From assembly GCA_964422145.1 (NCBI GenBank), contig CAYQZV010000014.1, forward strand, positions 1 to 57,934: DNA of 57,934 nt, written 5' to 3'. Made by a program: the position numbers and the translations under genes. The DNA comes from JACNKV01 sp964422145. Lineage in GTDB: Bacteria; Fidelibacterota; Marinisomatia; Marinisomatales; JACNKV01. Below the pieces are notes generated by a model, which was given only the letters and a program-made list of their open reading frames with translations, was not told the origin of the DNA and made no database searches. Numbering within the stretch: position 1 is the stretch's first letter; each line of letters starts with the position of its first letter. Positions 20,001-29,137 of this stretch are shown here, piece after piece.

Positions 20001-21013
20001 ATCATCATTCTGCTTTGCTTCCAAAAATGCTAAAGAACCGTGAAATGGATATTCCATCCCTTCTCACGATTCATAATTTTCATTACCAAGGATGGTTCGG
20101 ACCTTTTGATCTGCATTTGTTGGATCCGATAGACGAAAAAGCGCTTAAACCCGGCAAGGAAACCTATAATGCTCTGGAAGAAGGGATTCTTGCAGCTGAT
20201 CAGGTAAACAGTGTAAGCTCTAAATATGTTCATGAATTACTGACGAAAGAAGCCTTGTCATTCGGGTTGTACAATACTTTACGAAAAAATCGTAGAAAAT
20301 TCTCCGGGATTCTAAACGGTGTAAATTACAATTATTGGAGTCCGGAGACGGATCCGCATTTAGAAAATCATTATTCCGGTGATTCACTTACCGGAAAAGC
20401 AATAAACAAGAAATTGTTGATGCAAGAGTGCGGTTTTCAAGGAAATCTTGATACCCCGATTATCGGAATGATTTCACGTCTAGTTGTGGAAAAGGGATAT
20501 GATCTTATATTGGAAATGCTGGAAAAGTTAGTAAAACAGAATGTCCGACTCGTATTTTTGGGAACAGGTGATAAGAAAATTGCCGATGCGCTATATCAGT
20601 GGAACCTCAATCATCCTGATAAAATACATTACATTTCTGATTTTAATGAAAAAATGGCTCACTTGATTGAAGCGGGTTCGGATATGTTTCTAATGCCGTC
20701 TCTCTTTGAACCGTGCGGATTAAACCAAATTTATAGTTTGAAATATGGTACTATTCCGATTGTACATTATACAGGCGGATTAGCAGATACCATCACAAAT
20801 TGGGATGGGAAAAATGGAACCGGTTTTACATTCAAAACCTATTCTGAAGCAGCTCTTTACCGAACCGTAAAAAAGGCTCTATCCTGCTATAAAAATAAAC
20901 GTGTATGGAAAAAAATCATATCCAATGCAATGAAGCAGGATTTTTCCTGGTACCAGTCTGCCTTTCAATACATCAAACTTTATCATACAATTCTTGGAGA
21001 AAACCATGAGTGA
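17081..21013 (+). CDS. GH13 amylase-like domain fused to ADP-glucose-type glycogen synthase (GT5)
   Basis: One uninterrupted 1310-codon frame joins two enzymes. Residues 1-about 280 are an unassigned, partly helical N-terminal region. Residues about 285-740 form a GH13 barrel with GDMVPNHTG (D356, N360, H361), IRFDAAMT (nucleophile D476) and LLAEAFW (acid/base E541). Region IV reads NNPDEE, so D602 is kept but the usual preceding histidine is proline (P601), as in GlgE-type maltosyltransferases. Residues about 834-1310 are a complete GT5 synthase: VLFVSAEVSPFSKAGGLADV with the ADP-glucose loop lysine K848, and the EPCGLNQ motif (E1210). There is no signal peptide, so the protein is cytoplasmic. 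It starts 13 nt after the phosphorylase and overlaps glgC by 8 nt. It should synthesise alpha-1,4-glucan from ADP-glucose; the GH13 part may prime, remodel or trim the product. The two-domain order recalls fungal alpha-1,3-glucan synthase (GH13 then GT5). Confidence 0.9.
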   Translation: MGFHIASQLRKQLNLDELKFGTQGRIQFNSSDDIYHFYELTHKTIPEMTSPKIRLFSLVVTSVKMVIDEYHRANTSLQSKANTFLNENVPNCVLQTVHQTFSSKESSPINDLLILCFENKNTAAESFKPCFDHKYWDESFGFNNLTSLINQFYSHEKRVGKGQLTLPDFISEPIELYPNSLEDQLRYILANWAEFLGDFIYLIQKGLDQFTEEMKFRGFGGNAADELPDYTGLDESEGFSPDTDWMPNVVLIAKNALVWMDQLSKSYKCDINRLDQIPEEEIRKLANFGINAVWLIGVWKRSHASKTIKHWMGNTDAEASAYSLSEYEIADDIGGWEALDRFKQICAKYGLRIAGDMVPNHTGLDSPWLAEHPDWYISSDHPPFPGYSYSSGNVSSDERIQVILEDHYYTQSDAAVTFKLIHNDTNKVSYVYHGNDGTTMPWNDTAQLNYLNPDVREVIIQTIIKVARAFPIIRFDAAMTLAKKHIQRLWFPIPGEGGGIPSRWDHSMSNEDFHQAIPIEFWREVVDRVAQEAPDTLLLAEAFWMMEGYFVRTLGMHRVYNSAFMNMLKMERNADYRSLIIKTLDYDPQILKRYVNFLNNPDEETAVMQFGKMDKYFGVTILMCTFPGLPMFGHGQIEGFEEKYGMEFRKSYWDETPDQGFVDYHYRIITPILKNRYLFSKVDHFQLFTLTSSDRTTNENVFAFTNGQEDKRALVLYNNSGENTSGWIHHSVYSKVNENGTVNIGNALNIPENENAFFIMRDLISGLEYLQQTNTIHQNGMYVELNGYQHQVFLEIKTVYDNALGQYKKLCDLLSGRGVPSIAEAMIQIVHHETDVLFVSAEVSPFSKAGGLADVAGSLPGELIKLGTNTLVITPLYSQINTASNNIIPYSVSGQVHMGENAYSYDLFYREATQNEPEYLFIYNEHFFGRDGIYVDPDGKGFPDNNARYFFFQYAIIDLIQKNVITTKLVHCNDHHSALLPKMLKNREMDIPSLLTIHNFHYQGWFGPFDLHLLDPIDEKALKPGKETYNALEEGILAADQVNSVSSKYVHELLTKEALSFGLYNTLRKNRRKFSGILNGVNYNYWSPETDPHLENHYSGDSLTGKAINKKLLMQECGFQGNLDTPIIGMISRLVVEKGYDLILEMLEKLVKQNVRLVFLGTGDKKIADALYQWNLNHPDKIHYISDFNEKMAHLIEAGSDMFLMPSLFEPCGLNQIYSLKYGTIPIVHYTGGLADTITNWDGKNGTGFTFKTYSEAALYRTVKKALSCYKNKRVWKKIISNAMKQDFSWYQSAFQYIKLYHTILGENHE

Positions 21014-22238
21014 CCCAAACAATTTATTTGCAATAATTCTGGGCGGTGGCCGAGGAGAACGCCTCTTCCCTCTTACACGAGATCGGGCAAAACCGGCCGT
21101 TCCGATGGGCGGAAAATATCGTTTGATCGATATCCCGATCAGCAATTGTATCAATTCAGGAATTAAACAGATAAGGCTTCTTACTCAATTCAATACAACC
21201 TCTCTTCATCGGCACATTTTTGAAACGTATAATTTTGATATTTTCACTCGGGGTAATATTCAGATCCTTGCTGCACAGCAATCCTCTGAAGGCGGTGACT
21301 GGTTCCAAGGAACAGCAGATGCTGTCCGTTCATATTGGAAGAATTTTAGCAGCACCGATGCTTCCCATTTTATTATCTTGGCAGGGGATCATTTATACCG
21401 AATGGATTACCAGAAGTTTTTCAATTCCCATCTCGAATCCAATGCCGATGTAACCGTAGCCGTTCGTCCTATGCCGATATCCGTAGCAGATCAATTGGGT
21501 GTTGTTAAGACCGATGATAAAAATCAAATCGTCAAATTTGTTGAGAAACCTCAGACAAGAGAAGAGATCGAAGATTTGATTGATTCAAATACAGCTCCGG
21601 GTCAAATTTTATCTTCAATGGGAATCTATATCTTCCGAAGAGAAATATTGGAAGCTGCTCTAAATTTTGATGGGAATGACTTTGGGAAAAACATTATTCC
21701 TTCGTCAATCAAACACTTCAAGACCACCGCCTATAAATTCGACGAATACTGGGAAGATATCGGAACAATGGATGCTTTTTTCAAAGCGAATATCGAATTA
21801 ACCGAAAAACAGTCTCTATTTACATTTTATAATCCGGAGAATCCCATTTATAGTCGCCCCCGTTTTTTGCCGGGCAGTCATTTCAGAGATGCAAAAATTG
21901 ATAAATCGATTATCACTGACGGAGTTCGAATCGGGAAAGCTACAATTTTAAATTCGGTGTTGGGGTTACGAAGTATTGTCCAGGATGATGTTTATATGGA
22001 AGAAACTTACATGATGGGCGCTGATTTTTACGAAACCAACGGAGATACCCCACTTGGAGTTGGGTCCGGGAGTAGACTAAAAAAAGTGATCTTGGATAAA
22101 AACGTTCGTATCGGTAAAAATGTGGTACTTGAAAACCGCGATGGAATTCAGAATAAAGTAAGTGACAACTACTGCATCCGTGACGGGATCATTGTCATTC
22201 CAAAAGGAACAACCCTGCCTGACAACACTATTATCTAA
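21006..22238 (+). CDS. glgC: Glucose-1-phosphate adenylyltransferase
   Basis: This 410-aa enzyme makes ADP-glucose and pyrophosphate from glucose-1-phosphate and ATP, the committed step of bacterial glycogen synthesis. It shows the nucleotidyltransferase start GGGRGERLFPLTRDRAKPAV, the substrate-lid stretch GTADAVR, FVEKP and the left-handed beta-helix C-terminus (SIITDGVRIGKATILNSVLG). I start it at the ATG at 21006, preceded by GGAGAA and overlapping the upstream synthase by 8 nt; the in-frame TTG at 20994 is probably not used. Adjacency to the GT5 fusion pairs substrate supply with polymerisation. Confidence 0.95.
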   Translation: MSDPNNLFAIILGGGRGERLFPLTRDRAKPAVPMGGKYRLIDIPISNCINSGIKQIRLLTQFNTTSLHRHIFETYNFDIFTRGNIQILAAQQSSEGGDWFQGTADAVRSYWKNFSSTDASHFIILAGDHLYRMDYQKFFNSHLESNADVTVAVRPMPISVADQLGVVKTDDKNQIVKFVEKPQTREEIEDLIDSNTAPGQILSSMGIYIFRREILEAALNFDGNDFGKNIIPSSIKHFKTTAYKFDEYWEDIGTMDAFFKANIELTEKQSLFTFYNPENPIYSRPRFLPGSHFRDAKIDKSIITDGVRIGKATILNSVLGLRSIVQDDVYMEETYMMGADFYETNGDTPLGVGSGSRLKKVILDKNVRIGKNVVLENRDGIQNKVSDNYCIRDGIIVIPKGTTLPDNTII

Positions 22239-22244
22239 CAGACA

Positions 22245-22979
22245 ATGAATCAAACAGAATATCCACAGATAAAAGCCGTCATTTTTGATATGGATGGCAC
22301 TTTGCTGGATACGTTGGAAGATATTGGTAATTCAGTCAACATCATTTTAAAAAGGCATGGCTTTCCGACTCATTCGATGGATAAATATAAGTATTTCGTC
22401 GGAAGCGGTATCGAGCATCTGATGAAAGCATCTTTACCTCCTTCTCTTCAGAATAAAGAATCTGCTGACCGATATCTGGATGAATTGAAAGTCGTATATC
22501 GAAATAATTTAATGAATCAGACAAAACTGTATGACGGAATTGCTGAACTTCTTGACCAGTTAAGTCATCAAAATTACTTACTGGGCATTTTCACAAACAA
22601 ACCACATACTTTTGCTGTAAAGTGTTATGAAAAATTCCTTAGCAATTGGAATTTCCAAGTTTCAGGAGTTCAAGATGACTATCCTCCCAAACCGGACCCA
22701 ATAGGCGTTCTTCATATTGCCAAAAGACTTCAGGTAAACCCTAATCATTGTATCTATGTTGGGGACTCAAACATCGATATGCTCACAGCCATCCATGCAG
22801 GGATGATACCCATGGGAGTAAAATGGGGATTTCGACCCGAGAAGGAATTATGGGACAATCAGGCGCAATATGTCGCAGAAACACCGCAAAATATTTTTAA
22901 GATTATAACAGATTTGAATAACAAAAGTGATAATGTAACAAACATTCATTCAACCAGGAGTTACTATGAGTACAATTGA
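22245..22979 (+). CDS. HAD-superfamily phosphatase, phosphoglycolate-phosphatase-like
   Basis: This 244-aa cytoplasmic protein has the HAD motifs: FDMDGTLLDT (nucleophile Asp at residues 16-18 region), the Thr in FTNKPH, Lys in KPDPIG and YVGDSNIDMLTA. The helical cap after motif I fits the Gph/PGMB group. Substrate could be phosphoglycolate or a sugar phosphate; its position between glgC and a symporter favours a hexose- or pentose-phosphate, but this is inference. Its last 14 nt overlap the symporter gene, whose AGGAG ribosome site lies inside this coding sequence. Confidence 0.85.
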   Translation: MNQTEYPQIKAVIFDMDGTLLDTLEDIGNSVNIILKRHGFPTHSMDKYKYFVGSGIEHLMKASLPPSLQNKESADRYLDELKVVYRNNLMNQTKLYDGIAELLDQLSHQNYLLGIFTNKPHTFAVKCYEKFLSNWNFQVSGVQDDYPPKPDPIGVLHIAKRLQVNPNHCIYVGDSNIDMLTAIHAGMIPMGVKWGFRPEKELWDNQAQYVAETPQNIFKIITDLNNKSDNVTNIHSTRSYYEYN

Positions 22980-24777
22980 TTTTACTATTATCGGTATCTA
23001 TTTGACTGCGATCGTTTTTATCGGTCTATATATGCAGAGGAAAGCATCTCAAGGAATTGATTCTTACTTTCTAGGAAATCGTAATCTCCCGTGGTGGGCA
23101 TTGGCTTCATCCGGGATGTCTTCTAATTTAGATATCAGTGGAACGATGATCATCGCTGCATTAATCTACGCATTGGGAGCAAAAGGATTTTACATCGAAA
23201 TACGCGGTGGTGTCACCTTGATCATGGCATTCCTTATGATCTATATGGGAAAATGGAATCGCCGATCCGGAGCTATGACATTAGCCGAATGGATGGAGTT
23301 GAGATTTGGTAAAGGTACTCAGGGACAGGTTGCACGACTTGTTGCTGCAATTTCATCAATCATTATGACTATTGCAATGGTTACGTACTTTGCATTAGGC
23401 GGTGGAAAGTTTCTGGACACATTCCTTGGGATTGAAAACTATCTTGGCCTACCCTCTGAGTTTTGGGCGGCAACATTGCTGATCTCCATTGCAATGATCT
23501 ACACAGTAGCTTCCGGGCTTTACGGTGTGGTTTGGACAGATGTCTTTCAGGGATTTCTAATCTTCTCCGCAATTGCATATATGGGAGTAAGAGCCTTTGG
23601 GATCACTCTGCCGGAAGAATTCACAATCTCTCTTCCCATGATGGAAAGCGCTGGTGGAGGATTCCAGCGATTTTCAACCACGCTGAAAGAATGGACAAGT
23701 ATCATGCCGTCTTCATCGCTGTCTATTGACCAATACTCACAATATTCAATTTATAATCTATTCGGTGTAGCGATTATGTTCTATCTCATGAAAGTGATTT
23801 TAGAAGGATCCGGTGGAACGGGTAACTATATGCTTCAACGGTATTTCGCTGCCAAAGATGACCGCGAAGCCGGCTTACTCAGTGCATTTTGGGTATTCTT
23901 GCTTTCTTTCAGATGGGTATTTATTGGAGCAATCGCTGTTATCGGAGTCTCATTGGGAGATAAAATTTTGGATCCTGAACTTGTACTTCCCGCAGTCGTT
24001 GAAACGCTGCCTATCGGAATTAAAGGTTTCCTCGTTGCCGGACTGATGGCAGCCGGGATGTCCACATTTGACTCTACTGTGAATGCAGGAGCGGCGTATT
24101 GGGTAAAAGATATTTATAAACTCTACATTAACCCTAAAGCTTCCGAAAAGAAAATGATGCTACAAAGTTATCTAGCATCGGTTTTAATTGTGATTTTCGG
24201 ACTCGGGCTCATGCTTGTCTTCAAAAATATTAATGCAATTTGGGGTTGGATCACGATGAGTATCGGTTCAGGGTTACTCATCCCAATGTTATTACGCTGG
24301 TATTGGAGTCGAATGAACGGCTGGGGTTTTGTCTGGGGGACATTTTCCGGGATGATCGCAGCAATTATATTCAAAGCCATTTCACCGGAAGGTGTTACTG
24401 AATATACCATGTTTGCCGTGGCAACATCCACATCGCTAATTGGAACCATCTTAGGAACTCTTCTTACCGCACCCATCGACGATAATACGTTATCAGCCTT
24501 TTACCGCAACACACGTCCGTTTGGGACATGGGGAAGGTTTAAAGCGCAATTATCTGCCGCTGAGATCAAAGCTGTTGATGCTGAAAACAAACGAGATATT
24601 TTTTCGACCTTCCTTGCGGTTCCATGGCAAGTTGTTTTCTTCTTGTTCATGATGAGTATAATCTTCAAAACATGGACGAATGTAACCGTGCTTGGGATCA
24701 TTCTAGTCATTCTGTCTGTTTCATTATACTTTACATGGTTCCGACACTTATCTGCTAAAGTTCATTTAGAGGAGTAA
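22966..24777 (+). CDS. Sodium:solute symporter (SSS family), probable sugar importer
   Basis: This 603-aa protein is strongly hydrophobic with about 13-14 membrane segments from residue 4 onward. It has the SSS opening (IIGIYLTAIVFIGLYMQRK, SYFLGNRNLPWWALASSGMSSNLD) and the later GLMAAGMSTFDSTVNAGAAYWVKDIYK region that contributes to the sodium site. It belongs to the inner membrane. Placement between glycogen genes and a secreted amylase suggests uptake of glucose or a short malto-oligosaccharide released outside. SSS members also carry amino acids, pyruvate and sialic acid, so the substrate is unproven. Confidence 0.85.
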   Translation: MSTIDFTIIGIYLTAIVFIGLYMQRKASQGIDSYFLGNRNLPWWALASSGMSSNLDISGTMIIAALIYALGAKGFYIEIRGGVTLIMAFLMIYMGKWNRRSGAMTLAEWMELRFGKGTQGQVARLVAAISSIIMTIAMVTYFALGGGKFLDTFLGIENYLGLPSEFWAATLLISIAMIYTVASGLYGVVWTDVFQGFLIFSAIAYMGVRAFGITLPEEFTISLPMMESAGGGFQRFSTTLKEWTSIMPSSSLSIDQYSQYSIYNLFGVAIMFYLMKVILEGSGGTGNYMLQRYFAAKDDREAGLLSAFWVFLLSFRWVFIGAIAVIGVSLGDKILDPELVLPAVVETLPIGIKGFLVAGLMAAGMSTFDSTVNAGAAYWVKDIYKLYINPKASEKKMMLQSYLASVLIVIFGLGLMLVFKNINAIWGWITMSIGSGLLIPMLLRWYWSRMNGWGFVWGTFSGMIAAIIFKAISPEGVTEYTMFAVATSTSLIGTILGTLLTAPIDDNTLSAFYRNTRPFGTWGRFKAQLSAAEIKAVDAENKRDIFSTFLAVPWQVVFFLFMMSIIFKTWTNVTVLGIILVILSVSLYFTWFRHLSAKVHLEE

Positions 24778-24781
24778 TTTG

Positions 24782-27700
24782 ATGAAAATAAAATTTATGT
24801 CCATCCTGTTTTTTGTAACCGGTCTTTGGGCGCAGGATGTTGTTTTTTGGGAACCTGAAATTCCCGTTCCCGGTGGTGATATCACTATCTACTACAACGT
24901 TGTGGAAGGGACCTTACCTAATAATTCTAATCCGGTGTATATCCATTTGGGATATAACGGATGGCAGAACACCAATGATTACGCGATGACGCTCGCTCCC
25001 GATGTCGGTGATGAGTGGTGGCAGTATACATACTCCATCCCGACGAATGCAGAGACAATTGACTTTGTTTTCACGGATTTGGAAGGGAATTGGGATAACA
25101 ACGGCGGTCACGGAATTGATTGGCATATCAGTCTGAATTATTACTGGACACCGTTTCACCCAGGACCGGAAGAAGTCGTCTCGATTGTATTAAACAATGT
25201 GGATCAAGGCGGTGAAATATCATGGACAGTTGATGCTGGGCAAGGTCATGTCCTTCCCATTGACTCTTACCGACCAACCGGATCATATCTCGAAAGTGAC
25301 CTTCTGTTTACGCCTCTACAATCTTTAGGCGGAAGTGCATTAGGAATTGATCTCGGCCCGTTTCTTGAAGGAACTCAGGTCGTCCACTCGATTAAATTCA
25401 GAATCCGCTGGGATGATGGGACATGGGATGTTGGCACAAACGGACAGATCATGTACTATGATATTTACATCGATTATGACTACAGTCCCGGCGATCCGTA
25501 TGTCTTTTTCATTTCTCCGACACCCGCAGAAAACGCAAATGTAGCCGGTGATGTTACGATTGCCTTAACCGGAGATGCCGCCTATGTTGACTTTTGGGCG
25601 AACGGAGAATTTATCGGCACAGATAATTCATCGACTTTTAGTGCAACATGGACACCGGATGATTATGATTTTGGCCAAGCTTCACTCACTGCCATTGCTT
25701 ACGGTTCCGGCGGACAGGTTACCTACTTATTTAGGAATGTATTTGTATTACCCGAAGTTACCGTTGAACCTGCTCCTGCAGGTGTGACCGACGGCGTCAA
25801 TATCAACGGTAATACCGTTACTTTAACCTTATATGCACCGTATAAAAATTTCGTCGCGATAAAAGGAAGTTGGAATCCTGAGTTTCAAAATGGTGAGTTG
25901 ATGAAATTATCCGGAGATACACTATGGTGGTATCAAACGGAACTCGATAACGGAGAATACGAATATCAATACAATGTGGACGGTGAAAAGATCATCGCTG
26001 ATCCCTGGTCTAAAGATGTAACATGGACAGATCCTTCGGGTCAATGGGAAAGCGGATTTTACGAACATGCCAAAACTGTGTTCTCCGTGGGAGCTGATCC
26101 TTATGTCTGGAATGACGATGGGTTTGTCCGCCCGACTCAATCAGAAGTGATCGTATATGAACTTCATGTCGGTGATTTTGCGAGTGACGGAGACATTCAC
26201 GGGACGTTTCAGGATGTGATCAATAAACTTGAAGAAGGTTATTTTAACGACTTGGGAATCAACACGATTGAACTACTTCCGGTAAATGAGTTTGAAGGCG
26301 GTTATTCGTGGGGATATAATCCAACATTTTATATGGCGCCTGAAAGCGTTTACGGAACACCGAATCAATTAAAAGAACTGGTTGATTTAGCCCACCAAAA
26401 TGGGATCGCTGTGTTGATGGATGTTGTATTTAATCATATGTGGGGTTCCGCTCCTCTCTTCCTTCTATATCAGCCGTTGGGCAGTTTTGACTACGAAGAT
26501 CACGATTATGATCATTGTCCGTACTTTCATAATCAGGAATCCCAATGGGGCTATAAACTCGAACATTGGCATGAATCAAACGGTCGTCCCTATCGTGCAT
26601 GGAAATATGTTTCAGAGACACTTCTCACATGGATAAATGATTACCATATAGACGGATTCCGATTCGACCACACAGCCGGTATGGGTTGGGGAGGAGATTC
26701 GAACGGAGCTTCCTATTATGCAGATATGCTCGATGATATTGATCCGTCATTAATCTTGATCGCCGAAGAGGACAATGCATATCAAATCAATTCTACCGAT
26801 TTTGATGCATGCTGGGATTTCACTTATTTCCACGTGATGTTTGATAATCTGATGGAATTATCATCCAATATGTACAATGTGCAGGGACAATTACAGTGGT
26901 GGACCCAGAGTTACAATGAACACACCGGACCGGTAAATTATGTTGAAAGCCATGATGAACCGCGAATTATCTATGAGGCAACCCATTATCAGGGAATGAC
27001 CAGCACTGAAGCCGGATTAAAATCGAAACTCGGTGCAGCTACATTATTGACAGGGACGGGAACACCGATGTTATATCACGGTCAGGAATTCGGTCAGAAT
27101 GGTTATAGTCGCGATCCAAGTGGATATATCATTCCTCAACCACTCCAATGGGGGAACTTAGACAACAGCTTTGGCAGCAATCTTTTTAGTTATTACAAAA
27201 GACTGATCTGGCTGCGAAATAATTGGGAAGTGATCCGCGGGCCCAATCTAGAGATCATTTATCTCAATAACACACAGGATGTCATTGGGATGAAACGCGA
27301 GGACAGTTCTTTAGGGCAAACAGTGTACACCATAATGAATTTCAGTTCGTCAGATCAAACCATTGAGGATATGCCTTTCCCTTATGCCGGAACTTGGTAT
27401 GAATACACAGAAGATACCCAACTGGTGACTGAATCCGGATCGTACAGCAATTATAACATTCCAGCATCTACTGCACGGATTTACACCAATTACAAAAACT
27501 GGGAAGACCTTTCCACACAAGAATCTGAACATCCGATTCCAACTGAGTTTTCTTTGAAACAGAATTATCCGAATCCGTTCAACCCGGTTACGACGTTAGA
27601 GTACAGCATCACCAAACTTGGCGATGTTTCACTGACCATTTTTGATTTGAATGGACGTTTGGTTGAAATATTGGTTAACGAAACCGTTTCACCGGGAAAT

Positions 27701-27805
27701 TATACCGTTAAGTGGGATGCATCAAACCATGCCAGCGGGGTTTATTTTGCAAAAATCATGCAAAGTAACCAAACACAGATCAAGAAAATGATGCTGATTA
27801 AATAA
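24782..27805 (+). CDS. T9SS-exported multidomain GH13 amylase with starch-binding modules
   Basis: The product is 1007 aa from the ATG at 24782, just after GAGGAG; the TTG at 24779 is a shadow start. A signal peptide (ILFFVTGLWAQ) precedes an N-terminal starch-binding-like module (about 20-120: YIHLGYNGWQN, DFVFTDLEGNWDNNGG), a middle beta domain and an E-set/CBM48-like module (about 345-435: VAIKGSWNPEF, YEYQYNVDGEKIIADPWS). The GH13 domain follows, with DVVFNH (D547), GFRFDHTAG (nucleophile D629), IAEEDN (acid/base E662) and ESHDEP (H724, D725). VYELHVGDF before the barrel is like branching enzyme, GlgX or trehalohydrolase relatives, but the signal peptide indicates an extracellular depolymerase. 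The C-terminal 90 residues (NYPNPFNPVTTLEYSI to KKMMLIK) form a T9SS type A sorting domain. Confidence 0.9.
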   Translation: MKIKFMSILFFVTGLWAQDVVFWEPEIPVPGGDITIYYNVVEGTLPNNSNPVYIHLGYNGWQNTNDYAMTLAPDVGDEWWQYTYSIPTNAETIDFVFTDLEGNWDNNGGHGIDWHISLNYYWTPFHPGPEEVVSIVLNNVDQGGEISWTVDAGQGHVLPIDSYRPTGSYLESDLLFTPLQSLGGSALGIDLGPFLEGTQVVHSIKFRIRWDDGTWDVGTNGQIMYYDIYIDYDYSPGDPYVFFISPTPAENANVAGDVTIALTGDAAYVDFWANGEFIGTDNSSTFSATWTPDDYDFGQASLTAIAYGSGGQVTYLFRNVFVLPEVTVEPAPAGVTDGVNINGNTVTLTLYAPYKNFVAIKGSWNPEFQNGELMKLSGDTLWWYQTELDNGEYEYQYNVDGEKIIADPWSKDVTWTDPSGQWESGFYEHAKTVFSVGADPYVWNDDGFVRPTQSEVIVYELHVGDFASDGDIHGTFQDVINKLEEGYFNDLGINTIELLPVNEFEGGYSWGYNPTFYMAPESVYGTPNQLKELVDLAHQNGIAVLMDVVFNHMWGSAPLFLLYQPLGSFDYEDHDYDHCPYFHNQESQWGYKLEHWHESNGRPYRAWKYVSETLLTWINDYHIDGFRFDHTAGMGWGGDSNGASYYADMLDDIDPSLILIAEEDNAYQINSTDFDACWDFTYFHVMFDNLMELSSNMYNVQGQLQWWTQSYNEHTGPVNYVESHDEPRIIYEATHYQGMTSTEAGLKSKLGAATLLTGTGTPMLYHGQEFGQNGYSRDPSGYIIPQPLQWGNLDNSFGSNLFSYYKRLIWLRNNWEVIRGPNLEIIYLNNTQDVIGMKREDSSLGQTVYTIMNFSSSDQTIEDMPFPYAGTWYEYTEDTQLVTESGSYSNYNIPASTARIYTNYKNWEDLSTQESEHPIPTEFSLKQNYPNPFNPVTTLEYSITKLGDVSLTIFDLNGRLVEILVNETVSPGNYTVKWDASNHASGVYFAKIMQSNQTQIKKMMLIK

Positions 27806-27889
27806 TTGAAAAAAACGAGAAGTGAGATTAAATTCAAACATAAATCCAATAAAAGCTCGTTTGCTTTGAAACAATAGATCGGGGGAAAG

Positions 27890-29119
27890 ATGAAAAAAAC
27901 CGTCATATCAATATTAACGATTATTCTATTTTCATTTCCGGATAGTACTTTTGCAGGGACACCAACAATTGATGGTAGTTTTGATGGTACTGGAACTTGG
28001 GGTGATGCTGTAGCGACTGCTGATGGAACAGCAGGCTGGTCTAGTGCTAATGCAAAAAAAGTATATGTTACATATGATGCGACATATTTTTACTTTGGTG
28101 CAGAAGTAACAGCCAGTGATTGGATGCAATGGGCTTTTGTACTTAATACTACTACAGGTGGAGGAAGTTCCGAAGTTTGGTCTCGCTCCATTACTTATGG
28201 TCATACAAATTTACCCGATTACGTTATCGTAGGGCATTTCGGGAATTACGCAGAGTTACGTAGTTGGAGTGGTAGCTCTTGGTCATCTACAACATACACC
28301 TCAAATATGTCTGAGGATGAAACTTCTTTTGTAGAGGTTAAAGTTACCAAATCTGATATCGGATCTCCTTCGTCAGTTGATGTCCAATTTTATTTGACAG
28401 GAAATGACAACAATCACGGAACATTTGACGCTTGTCCGAACGATGAAAATCCCACTTCCTGGGATCATTCTGGAGCATTCACTACGTTGGATGCTTTTCA
28501 AACAGACGTATCTCTCCCAGTCGAACTTTCTTCCTTTACAGCCAATCAAACACGAGACGGGGATATCTCCCTTGCATGGACGACGGAAAGTGAAATCGAA
28601 AATCTTGGGTTTATCATCGAACGAAGAACAGTCGTTGAAAACGGATTTACCGATTGGACGGAAATCGCTGATTATACAACCCATTCTGAACTGCAGGGAC
28701 AAGGCAGTGTCACACACCGAACTGAATATCAATTCACCGATACTTCTGTTGAAACTGGCTTAACCTACGATTATCGCCTCGCTGATGTGAGTTATGATGG
28801 CATCAAAGAATATCACTCATTGGCTGTTTTAGGTGTTGAAGTCATCGAATTTCCAAATCGTTTTGCCTTACATCCTGCTTTCCCGAATCCATTCAATCCT
28901 GTGACGACTATCAGTTACGATGTTTTGGACGACGGATTTGTTACGATCAATATCTACAATGTCTCCGGGCAAAAAGTAGCATCGTTGGTTAATGATGTTC
29001 AAACAGCTGGGAAGCATCAAGCGGGTTGGTATCCGAATAATATACCTTCAGGAATTTACTTCTGCAAAATGACGACCGGTAAAAACGTCTTCACCCAAAA
29101 ATTACTTTATCTGAAGTAA
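27890..29119 (+). CDS. T9SS-exported protein with CBM9-like N-terminal domain
   Basis: This 409-aa protein has a signal peptide (about 1-22, ending STFAG), preceded by GGGGGAAAG before the ATG. The first domain (about 25-200) opens PTIDGSFDGTGTWGDA and continues YVTYDATYFYFGAEV, a CBM9/DOMON-like beta-sandwich also seen appended to pullulanases. A fibronectin-III-like module follows (about 205-315: LPVELSSFTA, ISLAWTTESEIENLGFIIER). The last ~90 residues are a T9SS sorting domain (AFPNPFNPVTTISYDV ... KLLYLK). No catalytic motif is visible. It is the last gene before the strong terminator and is probably a surface-exposed or released carbohydrate-binding helper of the preceding amylase. Confidence 0.8.
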   Translation: MKKTVISILTIILFSFPDSTFAGTPTIDGSFDGTGTWGDAVATADGTAGWSSANAKKVYVTYDATYFYFGAEVTASDWMQWAFVLNTTTGGGSSEVWSRSITYGHTNLPDYVIVGHFGNYAELRSWSGSSWSSTTYTSNMSEDETSFVEVKVTKSDIGSPSSVDVQFYLTGNDNNHGTFDACPNDENPTSWDHSGAFTTLDAFQTDVSLPVELSSFTANQTRDGDISLAWTTESEIENLGFIIERRTVVENGFTDWTEIADYTTHSELQGQGSVTHRTEYQFTDTSVETGLTYDYRLADVSYDGIKEYHSLAVLGVEVIEFPNRFALHPAFPNPFNPVTTISYDVLDDGFVTINIYNVSGQKVASLVNDVQTAGKHQAGWYPNNIPSGIYFCKMTTGKNVFTQKLLYLK

Positions 29120-29137
29120 GGTCAGATAAATCCAAGC

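Noticed and set aside
22935..22970. GTAAC ... GAGTTAC near the symporter start as a fourth operator
   Set aside because: The half-sites are about 20 nt apart instead of 6 and the right half is part of the coding overlap and ribosome site.
27806..27889. Terminator between the T9SS amylase and the CBM9-like gene
   Set aside because: Only a loose AACGAG/CTCGTT pairing with a long loop and no U-run; the operon probably continues to the terminator at 29138.
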